Shown piece after piece: positions 41,915 through 50,187 of a stretch of DNA of 64,000 bases; the first letter of the stretch is position 1; every line of letters starts with the position of its first letter. Location: assembly GCA_003248965.1 (NCBI GenBank), contig QFQU01000012.1, positions 1 to 64,000 on the forward strand, written 5' to 3'. This DNA is from Brevundimonas sp. Its GTDB lineage: Bacteria; Pseudomonadota; Alphaproteobacteria; Caulobacterales; Caulobacteraceae. The notes below the pieces were generated by a model. The model saw nothing but the letters and a program-made list of their open reading frames with translations, had not been told where the DNA came from and made no database searches. A program made the translations under genes and the position numbers.

Positions 41915-42592
41915 ATGGTCCGCCTCAACGCTCGCTCTATCGCGCTCACCACGGCGCTACTGGTCACGCCGGCCGTCGCCGGCTGCGGCTACAACACCAT
42001 TCCGACCAAGCAGGAGCGGGCCGAAGCCGCCTGGGCCGATGTCCAGAGCCAGTATCAACGCCGTGCCGACCTGGTGCCGAACCTGGTCGCCACGGTTCAG
42101 GGCGCCGCCATCCAGGAGCGGACGACCCTCACCGACGTGATCAACGCCCGCGCCCGCGCCACCTCGGTCAACGTGTCGGCCGACAGCCTCAGCGATCCGC
42201 AGGCCTTCCAGCAATACCAGCAGGCTCAGGGCCAGCTGTCCGGCGCCCTATCGCGCCTGCTGGTGACGGTCGAGGCCTATCCCCAGCTTCAGGCCAATCA
42301 GAATTTCCTGACCCTGCAGTCGCAGTTGGAAGGCACCGAAAACCGCATCCAGATCGCACGGCGCGACTACAACGAGGCGGTCCGCGACTACAACACCACC
42401 CTGCGCACCTTCCCCAGCGTGATCTGGGCCAAGACGATCCAGTCGGGATCCAAGCCGATGCAGCTGTTCACCGCCACGGCTGAGGCCCAGTCCGCGCCTC
42501 AGGTGAACTTCAACCTCGGCAATTCGCCCTCCGCCGCCCCGGGCGGAAACGCCGCGCCCGTGACGCCCGGCGCCACCCCGCCGGCCCAGTAA
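41915..42592 (+). CDS. LemA-family protein
   Basis: A 225-residue LemA-type protein: an N-terminal signal-anchor/lipoprotein-like segment (A-G-C-G-Y-N near residue 24) then a helical domain with R-R-A-D-L-V-P-N-L-V, A-Y-P-x-L-Q-A-N and E-N-R-I-x-x-A-R-x-x-Y-N. It is followed closely by two TPM-domain genes, a combination common in bacteria (known from gene context); the role is unsettled, but envelope or photosystem-like assembly has been proposed. The tail is Pro/Ala/Gly-rich. Confidence 0.92.
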   Translation: MVRLNARSIALTTALLVTPAVAGCGYNTIPTKQERAEAAWADVQSQYQRRADLVPNLVATVQGAAIQERTTLTDVINARARATSVNVSADSLSDPQAFQQYQQAQGQLSGALSRLLVTVEAYPQLQANQNFLTLQSQLEGTENRIQIARRDYNEAVRDYNTTLRTFPSVIWAKTIQSGSKPMQLFTATAEAQSAPQVNFNLGNSPSAAPGGNAAPVTPGATPPAQ

Positions 42593-42601
42593 GTTCCGGC
42601 T

Positions 42602-43468
42602 TTGAACGCGCCCCTCGCCGCCGTCCGCCGATCCGCCGGCGGCGGCCTGTCCACGGTTCTGCTGTTGGGCCTGCTGGCGGCGCTGCTTTTCGCGCTGCCG
42701 GTCGCCGCCCAGAACAAGCCGACCTTCCCGCCCCTCACCGGCCGGGTCGTGGACCAGGCGAACCTGCTGGATGCGGCGACCGAGCAGGCGCTGACTGAAA
42801 AGCTGGCCGCGCTGGAGGCGAAATCCAGCGATCAGCTGGTCGTGGTCACGGTCGACAGTCTGCACGATCAGCCGATCGAGGATTACGGCTATCAGCTGGG
42901 CCGCGCCTGGGGCATCGGCCAGAAAGAGGGCGACAACGGCGCCCTGCTGATCGTCGCGCCCAACGAGAAGAAGGTGCGGATCGAGGTCGGCTATGGTCTG
43001 GAGCCCATTCTGACGGACGCCTTCTCGTCGCTCGTGATCCAGAACGACATCCTGCCGTCCTTCCGCCAGGGCGACTATCAAGCCGGGGTGGTCAAAGGCG
43101 TGGACGCCCTGATCGCCCAGCTGGAGCTGGACCCCGCCGAGGCCCAGGCCCGTGCGGCGGCCGCCGAAACCGAGCACCAGGCGTCCGGCGCCAAGATTCC
43201 GATCGGCACAATCGTCTTCATCGCCGTGATCTTCCTGTTCCTGTTCGTCCGGGCGGTCGGGGCGGCCGGGCGCGGACGTCGTCATGGCGGCGGCGGCGGG
43301 CTGGGGCCGATCCTTGTCTGGGCTGCGTCCGAGATGATGAAGAATCGCGACGACGACGACCGGGGCGGCTGGGGCGGCGGCGGTTTCGGCGGGGGCGGCT
43401 TCGGCGGCGGCGGATTCAGCGGCGGCGGCGGCAGCTTCGGCGGCGGCGGGGCTTCGGGAGGATGGTGA
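42602..43468 (+). CDS. TPM-domain membrane protein with Gly-rich tail (YgcG-like)
   Basis: A 288-residue protein. Signal peptide about 15-40; TPM domain at about 48-175 (G-R-V-V-D-Q-A-N-L-L, D-Q-L-V-V-V-T-V, G-Y-G-L-E-P-I-L-T-D-A); one membrane helix near 200-217; and a C-terminal tail of repeated G-G-G-F and S-G-G-G units. The tail is a low-complexity run, 43370-43460 in the DNA. The start is TTG at 42602, 9 bases after the lemA stop; no ATG fits the signal peptide. The next gene's start overlaps this stop. Confidence 0.85.
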   Translation: MNAPLAAVRRSAGGGLSTVLLLGLLAALLFALPVAAQNKPTFPPLTGRVVDQANLLDAATEQALTEKLAALEAKSSDQLVVVTVDSLHDQPIEDYGYQLGRAWGIGQKEGDNGALLIVAPNEKKVRIEVGYGLEPILTDAFSSLVIQNDILPSFRQGDYQAGVVKGVDALIAQLELDPAEAQARAAAAETEHQASGAKIPIGTIVFIAVIFLFLFVRAVGAAGRGRRHGGGGGLGPILVWAASEMMKNRDDDDRGGWGGGGFGGGGFGGGGFSGGGGSFGGGGASGGW

Positions 43469-44148
43469 TGCGACTGACCGACGACGACCGCGCACGCATC
43501 GCCACGGCCATCGCCAGCGCCGAACAGCGGACCTCGGGCGAAATCTTCTGCGTGGTGGCGCGCAACGCCTCGACCTACGCCGACGTCAGCCTGGCCTGGG
43601 CGGCGGGCGCGGCCCTGATTCTACCCCTGCTGCTCCTGCCCCTGGGTCTCGATGTCGACTGGCCCGGCCAAGGCGGCTGGCAGGCGGCGCACGAGGCGGC
43701 CCGGTCCGCCACCGTGGTTCAGGCCTTGGGCGTCTACGCCTTGGTTCAGGCGGCGGTTTTCGTGGGCGTGTTTCTTCTGACCCGCATCCCGACCGTCCTG
43801 CGCTGGGCCACGCCGCGCGGCCTTCGTCGCGCGCGGGTGCGCAAGGCGGCGCTTCAGCAGTTCTTCGCCCATGGCGTCCATGTCACGCGCGAACGGACCG
43901 GCGTTCTTCTGTTCGCCGCCTTGGACGAACATCAGGTCGAACTGATCGCCGACCAGGGCATCCACGCCCTGGTGCAGGAAGGCGTATGGGCCGAAGCCGT
44001 CGCCGCCCTGACCGCCGGTCTGCGGGCCGACCGCGCCGTGGCGGGCTTCGAAAAGGCCATCGGCCTGAGCGGCCAGGTCCTGGCCGAGCATTTCCCGCCG
44101 CGCGCCGACAATCCCAACGAACTGCCCGATCACCTGATCCTGCTGTAA
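43468..44148 (+). CDS. second TPM-domain membrane protein
   Basis: A 226-residue membrane protein of the second TPM type. The N terminus (A-I-A-S-A-E-Q-R-T-S-G-E-I-F) is the start of the TPM fold, two membrane segments interrupt it (about 40-60 and 80-105), and a cytoplasmic or periplasmic C-terminal half follows (T-G-V-L-L-F-A-A-L-D-E-H-Q-V-E-L-I-A-D). The ATG at 43468 overlaps the previous stop (TGATG) with GGGAGG six bases away. The lemA-TPM-TPM order suggests a complex of the three proteins. Confidence 0.88.
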   Translation: MRLTDDDRARIATAIASAEQRTSGEIFCVVARNASTYADVSLAWAAGAALILPLLLLPLGLDVDWPGQGGWQAAHEAARSATVVQALGVYALVQAAVFVGVFLLTRIPTVLRWATPRGLRRARVRKAALQQFFAHGVHVTRERTGVLLFAALDEHQVELIADQGIHALVQEGVWAEAVAALTAGLRADRAVAGFEKAIGLSGQVLAEHFPPRADNPNELPDHLILL

Positions 44149-44209
44149 GGGTCGCACCAGGGTCTTATTGACCGTTCATAAGGCCGGCCCGCCCACCTCA
44201 CGCCCTGCC

Positions 44210-44941
44210 ATGCCCCGCCTTCTCACCTACAATGTCCACCGCTGCGTCGGGACCGACCGCCGCCTGGACGTGGACCGGATCGTCGCCGTGATCGGCGAGC
44301 ATGAGCCGGACATCGTCTGCCTGCAGGAACTGGATGTCGGCCGCGCCCGCACCGGCGGGGTCGATCAGGCCCAGGCCATCGCCGCGGGTCTGGCCATGAC
44401 CTCGCGTTTTCACCCCGCCATGCGGGTCGAGGCCGAACTGTACGGCGACGCCATCCTGACCCCGCACCCTGAACGGTTGATCCGCGCCGATTCCCTGCCC
44501 AGCGTGCGCGGCGTGCCGGGGCTGGAGCCGCGCGGCGCCATCTGGTCTGAGATCGAGATCGCCGGCGTCCGCATCAATGTCCTGAACACCCACCTGGGTC
44601 TGGTTCCGCGCGAACAACGGCTCCAGGCAGCCGCCCTGGCCGGCGCGGGCTGGCTGGGCGGCTGCAACGGCCCCACCCTGCTGGCGGGCGACTTCAACGC
44701 CACCTCAATCACCCGCCCCTATCAGACCCTGTGCCGCCGCCTTCAGGACTGCCAGCGTCAGTTGGCCTTGAAACCCAGCGTCAAGACCTTCCCCTCGGCC
44801 TTCCCCGCCATCCGCATCGACCATTGTTTCGTCAGCCCGGAAATCCGCATCCGGGCGGTGCGGTCGGACTATTCGCCCCTGGCCCGCGTCGCCTCCGACC
44901 ACCTGCCGCTGATCATCGACTTCGACATGGTCGCGGCCTGA
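44210..44941 (+). CDS. endonuclease/exonuclease/phosphatase-family protein
   Basis: A 243-residue member of the EEP superfamily. Metal and catalytic motifs: T-Y-N-V-H near 6, Q-E-L-D near 46, N-T-H-L-G near 133, G-D-F-N-A near 165, and S-D-H-L-P-L at the end. The substrate could be a phospholipid head group, sphingomyelin, or nucleic acid; the family is too broad to say. No signal peptide. It lies next to the phospholipase D-like gene on the opposite strand, which hints at lipid phosphodiester metabolism. Confidence 0.88.
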   Translation: MPRLLTYNVHRCVGTDRRLDVDRIVAVIGEHEPDIVCLQELDVGRARTGGVDQAQAIAAGLAMTSRFHPAMRVEAELYGDAILTPHPERLIRADSLPSVRGVPGLEPRGAIWSEIEIAGVRINVLNTHLGLVPREQRLQAAALAGAGWLGGCNGPTLLAGDFNATSITRPYQTLCRRLQDCQRQLALKPSVKTFPSAFPAIRIDHCFVSPEIRIRAVRSDYSPLARVASDHLPLIIDFDMVAA

Positions 44942-44963
44942 CCGCGCCATAAGCCGGCGGCGG

Positions 44964-46496
44964 TCAGCCTGGGGCCTGGCCGCCCTCGGAGCGTTGACGG
45001 GTGCGGTGCGATCTGTTCAGCCGCTTCCACGGCCGCCAGGCGTCGGACGACGACATGGGATCGCCCAGCTGCCATTCGGCGAACATCCGCTGGATGCGCG
45101 TGGGCGGCTCGGAGCCCAGAGGAACCAGCCGGTCGGTCTCGAAGCTGCAGATCGCCTTGCCCGTCGTGCCCATGACGGCCTCGACGGCGGCGAACTCTTC
45201 CGTCTTAACCCCGATCCAGTGAGCGATGGTGCGGTGGCGGTGATCGACGATGACCTGGCGCCCGGCGGCGTCCGTGGGCTCCATGGCCACGTCGCATTCG
45301 GTGTCCAATCCCATGGAACGGTTGTTCAGATTGGTCGATCCGATCCGCAGCAGACGGTCGTCGATGATCGACAGCTTGGCGTGCACGATGATCCGGTCGC
45401 CCTCGGCCGTGCGCGGGGCGAAGGCGAAGAAGCGGTTGTATTTGTCCGCCTGCTCCAGCCGATACAGAACCTCGGCCCGCGCCGTATCCATGGTCAGGCT
45501 GTCGAACCAGCTGGGGCTCTTGCCGGTGGAGACCAGTATGACCTCTGGCCCGTCCGCCTCGGCCAGCCGCTCGGCCAGGGCGGCGGCGATGATGGGCGAG
45601 GTGAAATACTGGTTCTCCAGATAAATCAGCTTTCTGGCGCGCCTGATGGCTTCCAGGTGCAAGGTTTCGTTCTCGCGCACCTCATGCCGCCCTCCCCACT
45701 TCGGCTCGGTGCGGGCGATACCCACCGGCACGTCGGTGATCTGAACCGGCACGCCGTCAGGCCAGGGGTCAGTGTCGGCTTGATCGGGCACGGTGCGCTC
45801 CCAGGTCGCGCGGAACCAGCGTTCGCGCGCCAGATCGCCCAGGGCGCGCGCCGCCTCCCCGTCCATGACGCACATGACCTCGTGCCGCGCCTTGCAGATC
45901 AGGCCGCTGGGCAGGGCGCGACGGGGATCGTGATCCAGATGCTCGGCCGAATCCCAGCGGTCGGTCGAAATGTCCCCGCCGCCGCAGAAGGCGATCCGAT
46001 CGTCGATGACCACGACCTTCTGATGATGGCAGGCGCCGATGGGGCCGGGCGAATCCAGTCGGAATTCCACCATCCGTTTCCGGAACCACCGCTGCGCCTT
46101 GTGCGGATAAAAGCCCTGGGACGCCGCGATCAGCAGCGGCGACTTCCAGATCAGCAGCCGCACGTCCAGATCCGGCTTGCGCTTGACCAGCATCCGCAGT
46201 TGCCGACCGATCTCGGCGTGCCGGTCGCCGGGCCGCGCCTCGGGGTCCAGATGGGTGCGGGGATCGAACTGCCAGCCCAGAACGACGATCGACCGTTCAG
46301 CCTTATGGATCGCCGAGGCCAGGGCGTCGAAATAGGCCTCGTTCTCCATCAGAATCGCGAACCGATCCGCCACGGCGGTGCGCCACAGGCCCGGCCCCGG
46401 CGCCAGCAAGCTGCCTTCGTAGGAAGCGCCGTCAGTCATTCGCGTCGTTCTGTTCGCTTCTCGATCAATGGCTTGGAAGTCGATCACCCGTTCCAC
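44964..46496 (-). CDS. phospholipase D / cardiolipin synthase-like protein (copy 2)
   Basis: A 510-residue paralogue of the protein at 353-1825. Both HKD motifs are intact (H-H-Q-K-V-V-V-I-D-D and H-A-K-L-S-I-I-D-D) and the flanking sequences are closely matched, including F-C-G-G-G-D-I and E-N-Q-Y-F-T. Its ends differ from copy 1. The GTG at 46496 has GGAGG about seven bases upstream; a second start, 19 codons in, is possible. No signal peptide. It is convergent with the EEP-family gene. Confidence 0.9.
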   Translation of the reverse strand: MERVIDFQAIDREANRTTRMTDGASYEGSLLAPGPGLWRTAVADRFAILMENEAYFDALASAIHKAERSIVVLGWQFDPRTHLDPEARPGDRHAEIGRQLRMLVKRKPDLDVRLLIWKSPLLIAASQGFYPHKAQRWFRKRMVEFRLDSPGPIGACHHQKVVVIDDRIAFCGGGDISTDRWDSAEHLDHDPRRALPSGLICKARHEVMCVMDGEAARALGDLARERWFRATWERTVPDQADTDPWPDGVPVQITDVPVGIARTEPKWGGRHEVRENETLHLEAIRRARKLIYLENQYFTSPIIAAALAERLAEADGPEVILVSTGKSPSWFDSLTMDTARAEVLYRLEQADKYNRFFAFAPRTAEGDRIIVHAKLSIIDDRLLRIGSTNLNNRSMGLDTECDVAMEPTDAAGRQVIVDHRHRTIAHWIGVKTEEFAAVEAVMGTTGKAICSFETDRLVPLGSEPPTRIQRMFAEWQLGDPMSSSDAWRPWKRLNRSHRTRQRSEGGQAPG

Positions 46497-46606
46497 GCGC
46501 GCCCCCTCCGGTCAATCGTCATAGGGCGGGATTGTGACGTTCGCTCATCTCAGGCATAGTTTCGTCATCCGCCGCCGCACCTGGACGGCGCGACAGGGAG
46601 GGCTCG

Positions 46607-46783
46607 ATGCAGGTGCTGGTCGAATTCATCGCCGGCTTCATCGCGCTTCTGGCCGCCGCCGTCCTGTCGCAGTTCGGCGTCGACCCCCACGCACCGTCGC
46701 AGGCTGACCGTGAAGTGCACCGGGTGGCCGACTGTTCCGCCACATCGTCGCCCTCGGACAGGCCGTCCCCGCGCAGCTGCTGA
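46607..46783 (+). CDS. possible small membrane protein (58 residues)
   Basis: A 58-codon frame with a strong ribosome binding site (AGGGAGGG at 46595-46602, four bases before ATG). It encodes a hydrophobic N-terminal segment (M-Q-V-L-V-E-F-I-A-G-F-I-A-L-L-A-A-A-V-L) followed by a polar Ser/Arg/Pro-rich tail. Only the signal and composition support it; it is too short for family recognition. Confidence 0.5.
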   Translation: MQVLVEFIAGFIALLAAAVLSQFGVDPHAPSQADREVHRVADCSATSSPSDRPSPRSC

Positions 46784-46815
46784 TCTCGCTCGGTTCAGAC
46801 CGTCTGTCTTGCGTC

Positions 46816-46849
46816 GAATCGTTACGGAAATGAACCGACTGGCGGATTC
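46816..46849. promoter_or_regulatory. two GANTC methylation sites upstream of tipN
   Basis: GAATC at 46816-46820 and GATTC at 46845-46849, about 95-128 bases before the tipN start. GANTC is the CcrM methylation site in Caulobacterales, and paired sites near promoters often go with GcrA-dependent, cell-cycle-timed genes. This is suggestive only. Confidence 0.4.
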
Positions 46850-46943
46850 CTGTCGTCGCGCGCTTCAACTCGCGCGGTTCAGCCTCTAGGGTTCGACCGG
46901 GCGTGTCGCGCGGCACGCGAGTGTAGGGATCGAGTTGTCGGCG

Positions 46944-49502
46944 ATGAAATCTCCCAAGCGACCGCCGCTGAAGTTGACCAATGAGGAAGCGGGCGCCGTC
47001 GAGGACGCACAGCCCGTCGTCGACGGTCTGGACGCGGCCGACGAAGAGGCCGCCCTGCCCGAGATCGAGCCGGCGCCTGAAGTCGTCCCCGAACGCCCCA
47101 TGTCCGAACGTCGTCGTCGCCGCCTGCTGGAAGAACAGCGCCTGGCCGAAGAACGGGAGGTCGAGGCGGCGCGTCAGCAGCGCGTCCTGGCTGAAGCCTT
47201 CGACCTGCCCAGCGAACCCGCGCCTGAATCGACCGCCGCCGTCGAACTGGGCGTCGCCGCTGGCAAGCCCCTCGCCCCGTTCGAACGGTCGTCCCCGCCC
47301 GCCGTCAAGACCATCGCCGCCACGCACGCCCAACCGTCCGGCCGTCACGCCTATCTGATCGCCGGCGTCGCGTCGGCCCTGTGGATCGGCGGCGTCGCCT
47401 CCTGGGCCGCCTATGAGGTCGGGGCCGGGGGCGCCGATCTGGACCCGCTGCGGCTGGCCATCTACGCCCTGATCGCCCTGGCGCCCGCAGGCCTGGCCAT
47501 TCTCCTGGCCCACGCCGTGCGCCAGGGCGCGGGCCTGGCCGCCGAGACCACGCGCGCGCGCCAGTTGGCCGAGGCTCTGGTCGCCCCCACCGCCCTCGCC
47601 GCCCAACAAACCGGCGAGGTGTTGCAGTCGCTGCGCTCCGACATCGACCACGCGGCCCTGGCCGCCGAGCGCGCCCGCAACGACATGGCCCTGTTGCGCG
47701 AAGCCCTGGCCCAGGAGACGGCACGCCTGAACGAGGCGGCCGAGACCGCAAGTCGCACCGCCCGTCGCCTGACCGAAAGTCTGGGCCGCGAACGCGACCA
47801 GATGCAGACCCTGGGCGTCCACCTGGATTCACAGGCCACCGGCGTCGTCGACGCCGTGGAACGCCAGTCCCGCATGGTGGCCGACGCCTCCGACCTGGCT
47901 CAGGCCCAGTTGCGCGAGGCCGAGGCGGCGCTGGCCGCCCGCGCCGCCGACCTGGCCGCCGCCGCCGGCGAAGCCCAGGACGCCGCCCGCGTCGCCGCCG
48001 AGGACCTGGCCCGCCAGACCATTCGACTGGAGAACGCCGGCTCCGGCGTCTCCGAACAGATTCAGTCGGTTGAGGAAGGTCTCAGCCAGCAGCGCGCAGC
48101 CCTTGTCACCGCCGCCTACGCCCTGCGCACCGACCAGGAGGACTTCTCCGCCCAGGTCGAAAGTCAACGCGCCCAGTTGATCGAACAACTGTCGGCCAGC
48201 CGCGCCGCCGCCGCCGACCTGGGCCAGGCCTCCCAGACCTCGGTGGAATCGATGCGCGACCTGGTCGAGGCGGCGGCCGATCAGTTCCGCGCCCTGGTGG
48301 ACATGTCCCAGCGCGAGGCCGACGGTTTCGACGCCGCCACCAAGCTGGCCCTGGATCGGTTCGAGGCCCTGGCCGCCGAATCCCGCGACGTATTGATGGA
48401 GGAGACGCGCCGCGCCCTGGAACAGATGCGCGCCACGGCCGAGGATTCCCGCGCCGCCGCCGCCGATGCGGCCGAACAGGCCCGCCTGCGCGCCGACCGG
48501 TTGGGCGAAACTCTGTTCGAGGCCGCCCAGAAGGCCGACCAGGCCGCCGACGCCCGCATCGAGGACGCCCGTCGCATCGTCGCCGAAACCTCCCATCTGG
48601 TCGATCAGACGGGCGAGCGCATGGTCAGCCGGTTGGAGGCGATGATCGACCGGCTGAACGCCGCCCTGTCCGAGATCGACGCCGCCGTAGCCGATGTCGA
48701 CGAGCGCGCCGCGCGCCTGCCTCAGGAAGCCCAGGCCCGCGCCGATGCGGTGCGCGCCACCGTCGAGGAAGGCCTGGCCTCTCTCGCCGCCGCCTCGCGC
48801 AAGGCGGCGGAGGACACCGAAGCCCTGGACGTCGGCTTCCAGGAACGGGTGCGCCGCAACTACGACATGCTGACCGAAGCGGTCCGGCTGATGGGCGTCG
48901 TGTCCGGCGACGCCCCCGCCGCACGCCGCCGCGAGATCGTGCCCGATCCCGAGCCGCGTTCCGCGCGCACGCCTGCGTCCGTCGAGGATCGCCGTTTCGG
49001 CCTGCGCGGCCGCCTGCGCCTGGAGCCGACGGACGCGCCCGCCGCCGAGCCCGAGAAAGGGCTGGACTGGAGCGACCTGGTGATCGGCGACGATCCTGCC
49101 GAGGCGCCGCTGGAACTGAACACCCCGGCTGTTCCGGCGGCGGAGGCAGAGGCCTTGTCCGACCGGGTGACGGCCGCCATCCGTCGGATGGGCGTCGATC
49201 CCAACGCCCTTCTGCCGCGTTCCCGCGTCGAGGAGGCCGCCCGGGCGATCGGCAGCGGCGACACCGACGGCGCGCGCGCCATCGTGCGCCGCGTGGCTCC
49301 GGCCGCGGTCCGCAGCGTCTCGCGCCGTGTGCTGGGCGACGCGGAACTGCGCAAGGACGCCGAGCGCTATGTCCGCCTCTTCGCCCAGGAGCTGGCGACC
49401 TCCGCGCGGGCGGGCGATGCGGCGGGCGTTCAGGGACGTCTGGCGTCAGACGCCGGCCGCGCCTTCATGCTGCTGGACGCCGCGGTCGGAGACCTGGGCT
49501 AA
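46944..49502 (+). CDS. tipN: TipN-like polar landmark protein
   Basis: An 852-residue protein with the TipN layout: a charged cytoplasmic N terminus (Arg-rich S-E-R-R-R-R-R-L-L-E near 52), two membrane helices (about 133-155 and 165-190), then about 450 residues of Ala/Glu/Arg-rich coiled coil, a Pro-rich linker, and a compact C-terminal domain (A-I-R-R-M-G-V-D-P-N-A through the end). C. crescentus TipN (888 residues) marks the new pole, orients the division axis and affects chromosome segregation. Identification rests on architecture, length and the C-terminal sequence, not on alignment. Start at ATG 46944; a TTG at 46935 is an alternative. Confidence 0.78.
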   Translation: MKSPKRPPLKLTNEEAGAVEDAQPVVDGLDAADEEAALPEIEPAPEVVPERPMSERRRRRLLEEQRLAEEREVEAARQQRVLAEAFDLPSEPAPESTAAVELGVAAGKPLAPFERSSPPAVKTIAATHAQPSGRHAYLIAGVASALWIGGVASWAAYEVGAGGADLDPLRLAIYALIALAPAGLAILLAHAVRQGAGLAAETTRARQLAEALVAPTALAAQQTGEVLQSLRSDIDHAALAAERARNDMALLREALAQETARLNEAAETASRTARRLTESLGRERDQMQTLGVHLDSQATGVVDAVERQSRMVADASDLAQAQLREAEAALAARAADLAAAAGEAQDAARVAAEDLARQTIRLENAGSGVSEQIQSVEEGLSQQRAALVTAAYALRTDQEDFSAQVESQRAQLIEQLSASRAAAADLGQASQTSVESMRDLVEAAADQFRALVDMSQREADGFDAATKLALDRFEALAAESRDVLMEETRRALEQMRATAEDSRAAAADAAEQARLRADRLGETLFEAAQKADQAADARIEDARRIVAETSHLVDQTGERMVSRLEAMIDRLNAALSEIDAAVADVDERAARLPQEAQARADAVRATVEEGLASLAAASRKAAEDTEALDVGFQERVRRNYDMLTEAVRLMGVVSGDAPAARRREIVPDPEPRSARTPASVEDRRFGLRGRLRLEPTDAPAAEPEKGLDWSDLVIGDDPAEAPLELNTPAVPAAEAEALSDRVTAAIRRMGVDPNALLPRSRVEEAARAIGSGDTDGARAIVRRVAPAAVRSVSRRVLGDAELRKDAERYVRLFAQELATSARAGDAAGVQGRLASDAGRAFMLLDAAVGDLG

Positions 49503-49584
49503 GCGGTCGGTCGGGGCTTGACGCGGCGCGCAAGTTCACGCCTCTTGCCTTGCGTCGCGGAACCGTCACGCATTGGGGGAAAGT

Positions 49585-50187
49585 ATGGTGGATGCGACCT
49601 ATCCCAGCGCCAGCGCCGCCCGAGCGGACCGTCGGCCGGGCATCGCCATCTGCACCTATGACGACGCGGACGGCGGCTGGGATCTGATCGAGGATCTGTC
49701 GGGCACGCCGTGGAGCCCTGCGGGCGCCCGCACGGTGCCGGTGTCCGGCGGCGATCCTGACGCCCTGGCCTCGCGCCTTGGCGATCATCTCAGGAACGGA
49801 GACTGCCGTGCGGTCCTGCTGGTCGGGCGCACGCACAAGGCCGGAGGGTTCCGTGTCCAGATGCGCGCCGAGAACCGGGCGCTGGACCGCAGGGAGCGGC
49901 TGTCCCTGACCGGTCCGGGCCTCGCCCGCACCACCGCCCCTGTCGCCGACATCCTTCGCGCCCTGAACGCGGCCGGTCTGGCCGCCGATGCGTCCTCCGA
50001 CGCTGAGGAGGACGCCGGCTCCTACATCCTCTATCGCGTCCTTGCCGACCTGCCGGATGGTCCGCACGTCCCCGCCGTCGGCCTGCTGCGCGCCCCGATC
50101 CCGGCGGACGAGACGGCGGTGCGCAAGGGCGTGAAGGCGGCCGCTTCGGCCATGGCCGGACATCTGTCGCCACAGCCCCGCGCCTAG
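49585..50187 (+). CDS. pyroglutamyl-peptidase-like protein lacking the catalytic Cys
   Basis: A 200-residue protein without signal peptide. Its middle and end resemble peptidase C15: T-T-A-P-V-A-D-I-L-R-A-L (like T-L-P-I-x-x-M-V-x-A-L), A-G-S-Y-I-L-Y-R-V-L near 144-153 (like A-G-T-Y-V-C-N-x-L-x-Y), and V-G-L-L-R-A-P (like G-F-I-H-V-P). If that alignment holds, the catalytic Cys is Leu149 and the His is Arg, so it would be inactive as a cysteine peptidase. The resemblance is by eye and could be wrong. It follows tipN by 82 bases on the same strand and begins behind GGGGGAAAG. Function unknown. Confidence 0.7.
   Translation: MVDATYPSASAARADRRPGIAICTYDDADGGWDLIEDLSGTPWSPAGARTVPVSGGDPDALASRLGDHLRNGDCRAVLLVGRTHKAGGFRVQMRAENRALDRRERLSLTGPGLARTTAPVADILRALNAAGLAADASSDAEEDAGSYILYRVLADLPDGPHVPAVGLLRAPIPADETAVRKGVKAAASAMAGHLSPQPRA

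Noticed and set aside
43370..43460. Short tandem repeats that look like a microsatellite or CRISPR-like array
   Set aside because: They encode the Gly-rich tail of the TPM protein, have no spacers, and lie within the reading frame.
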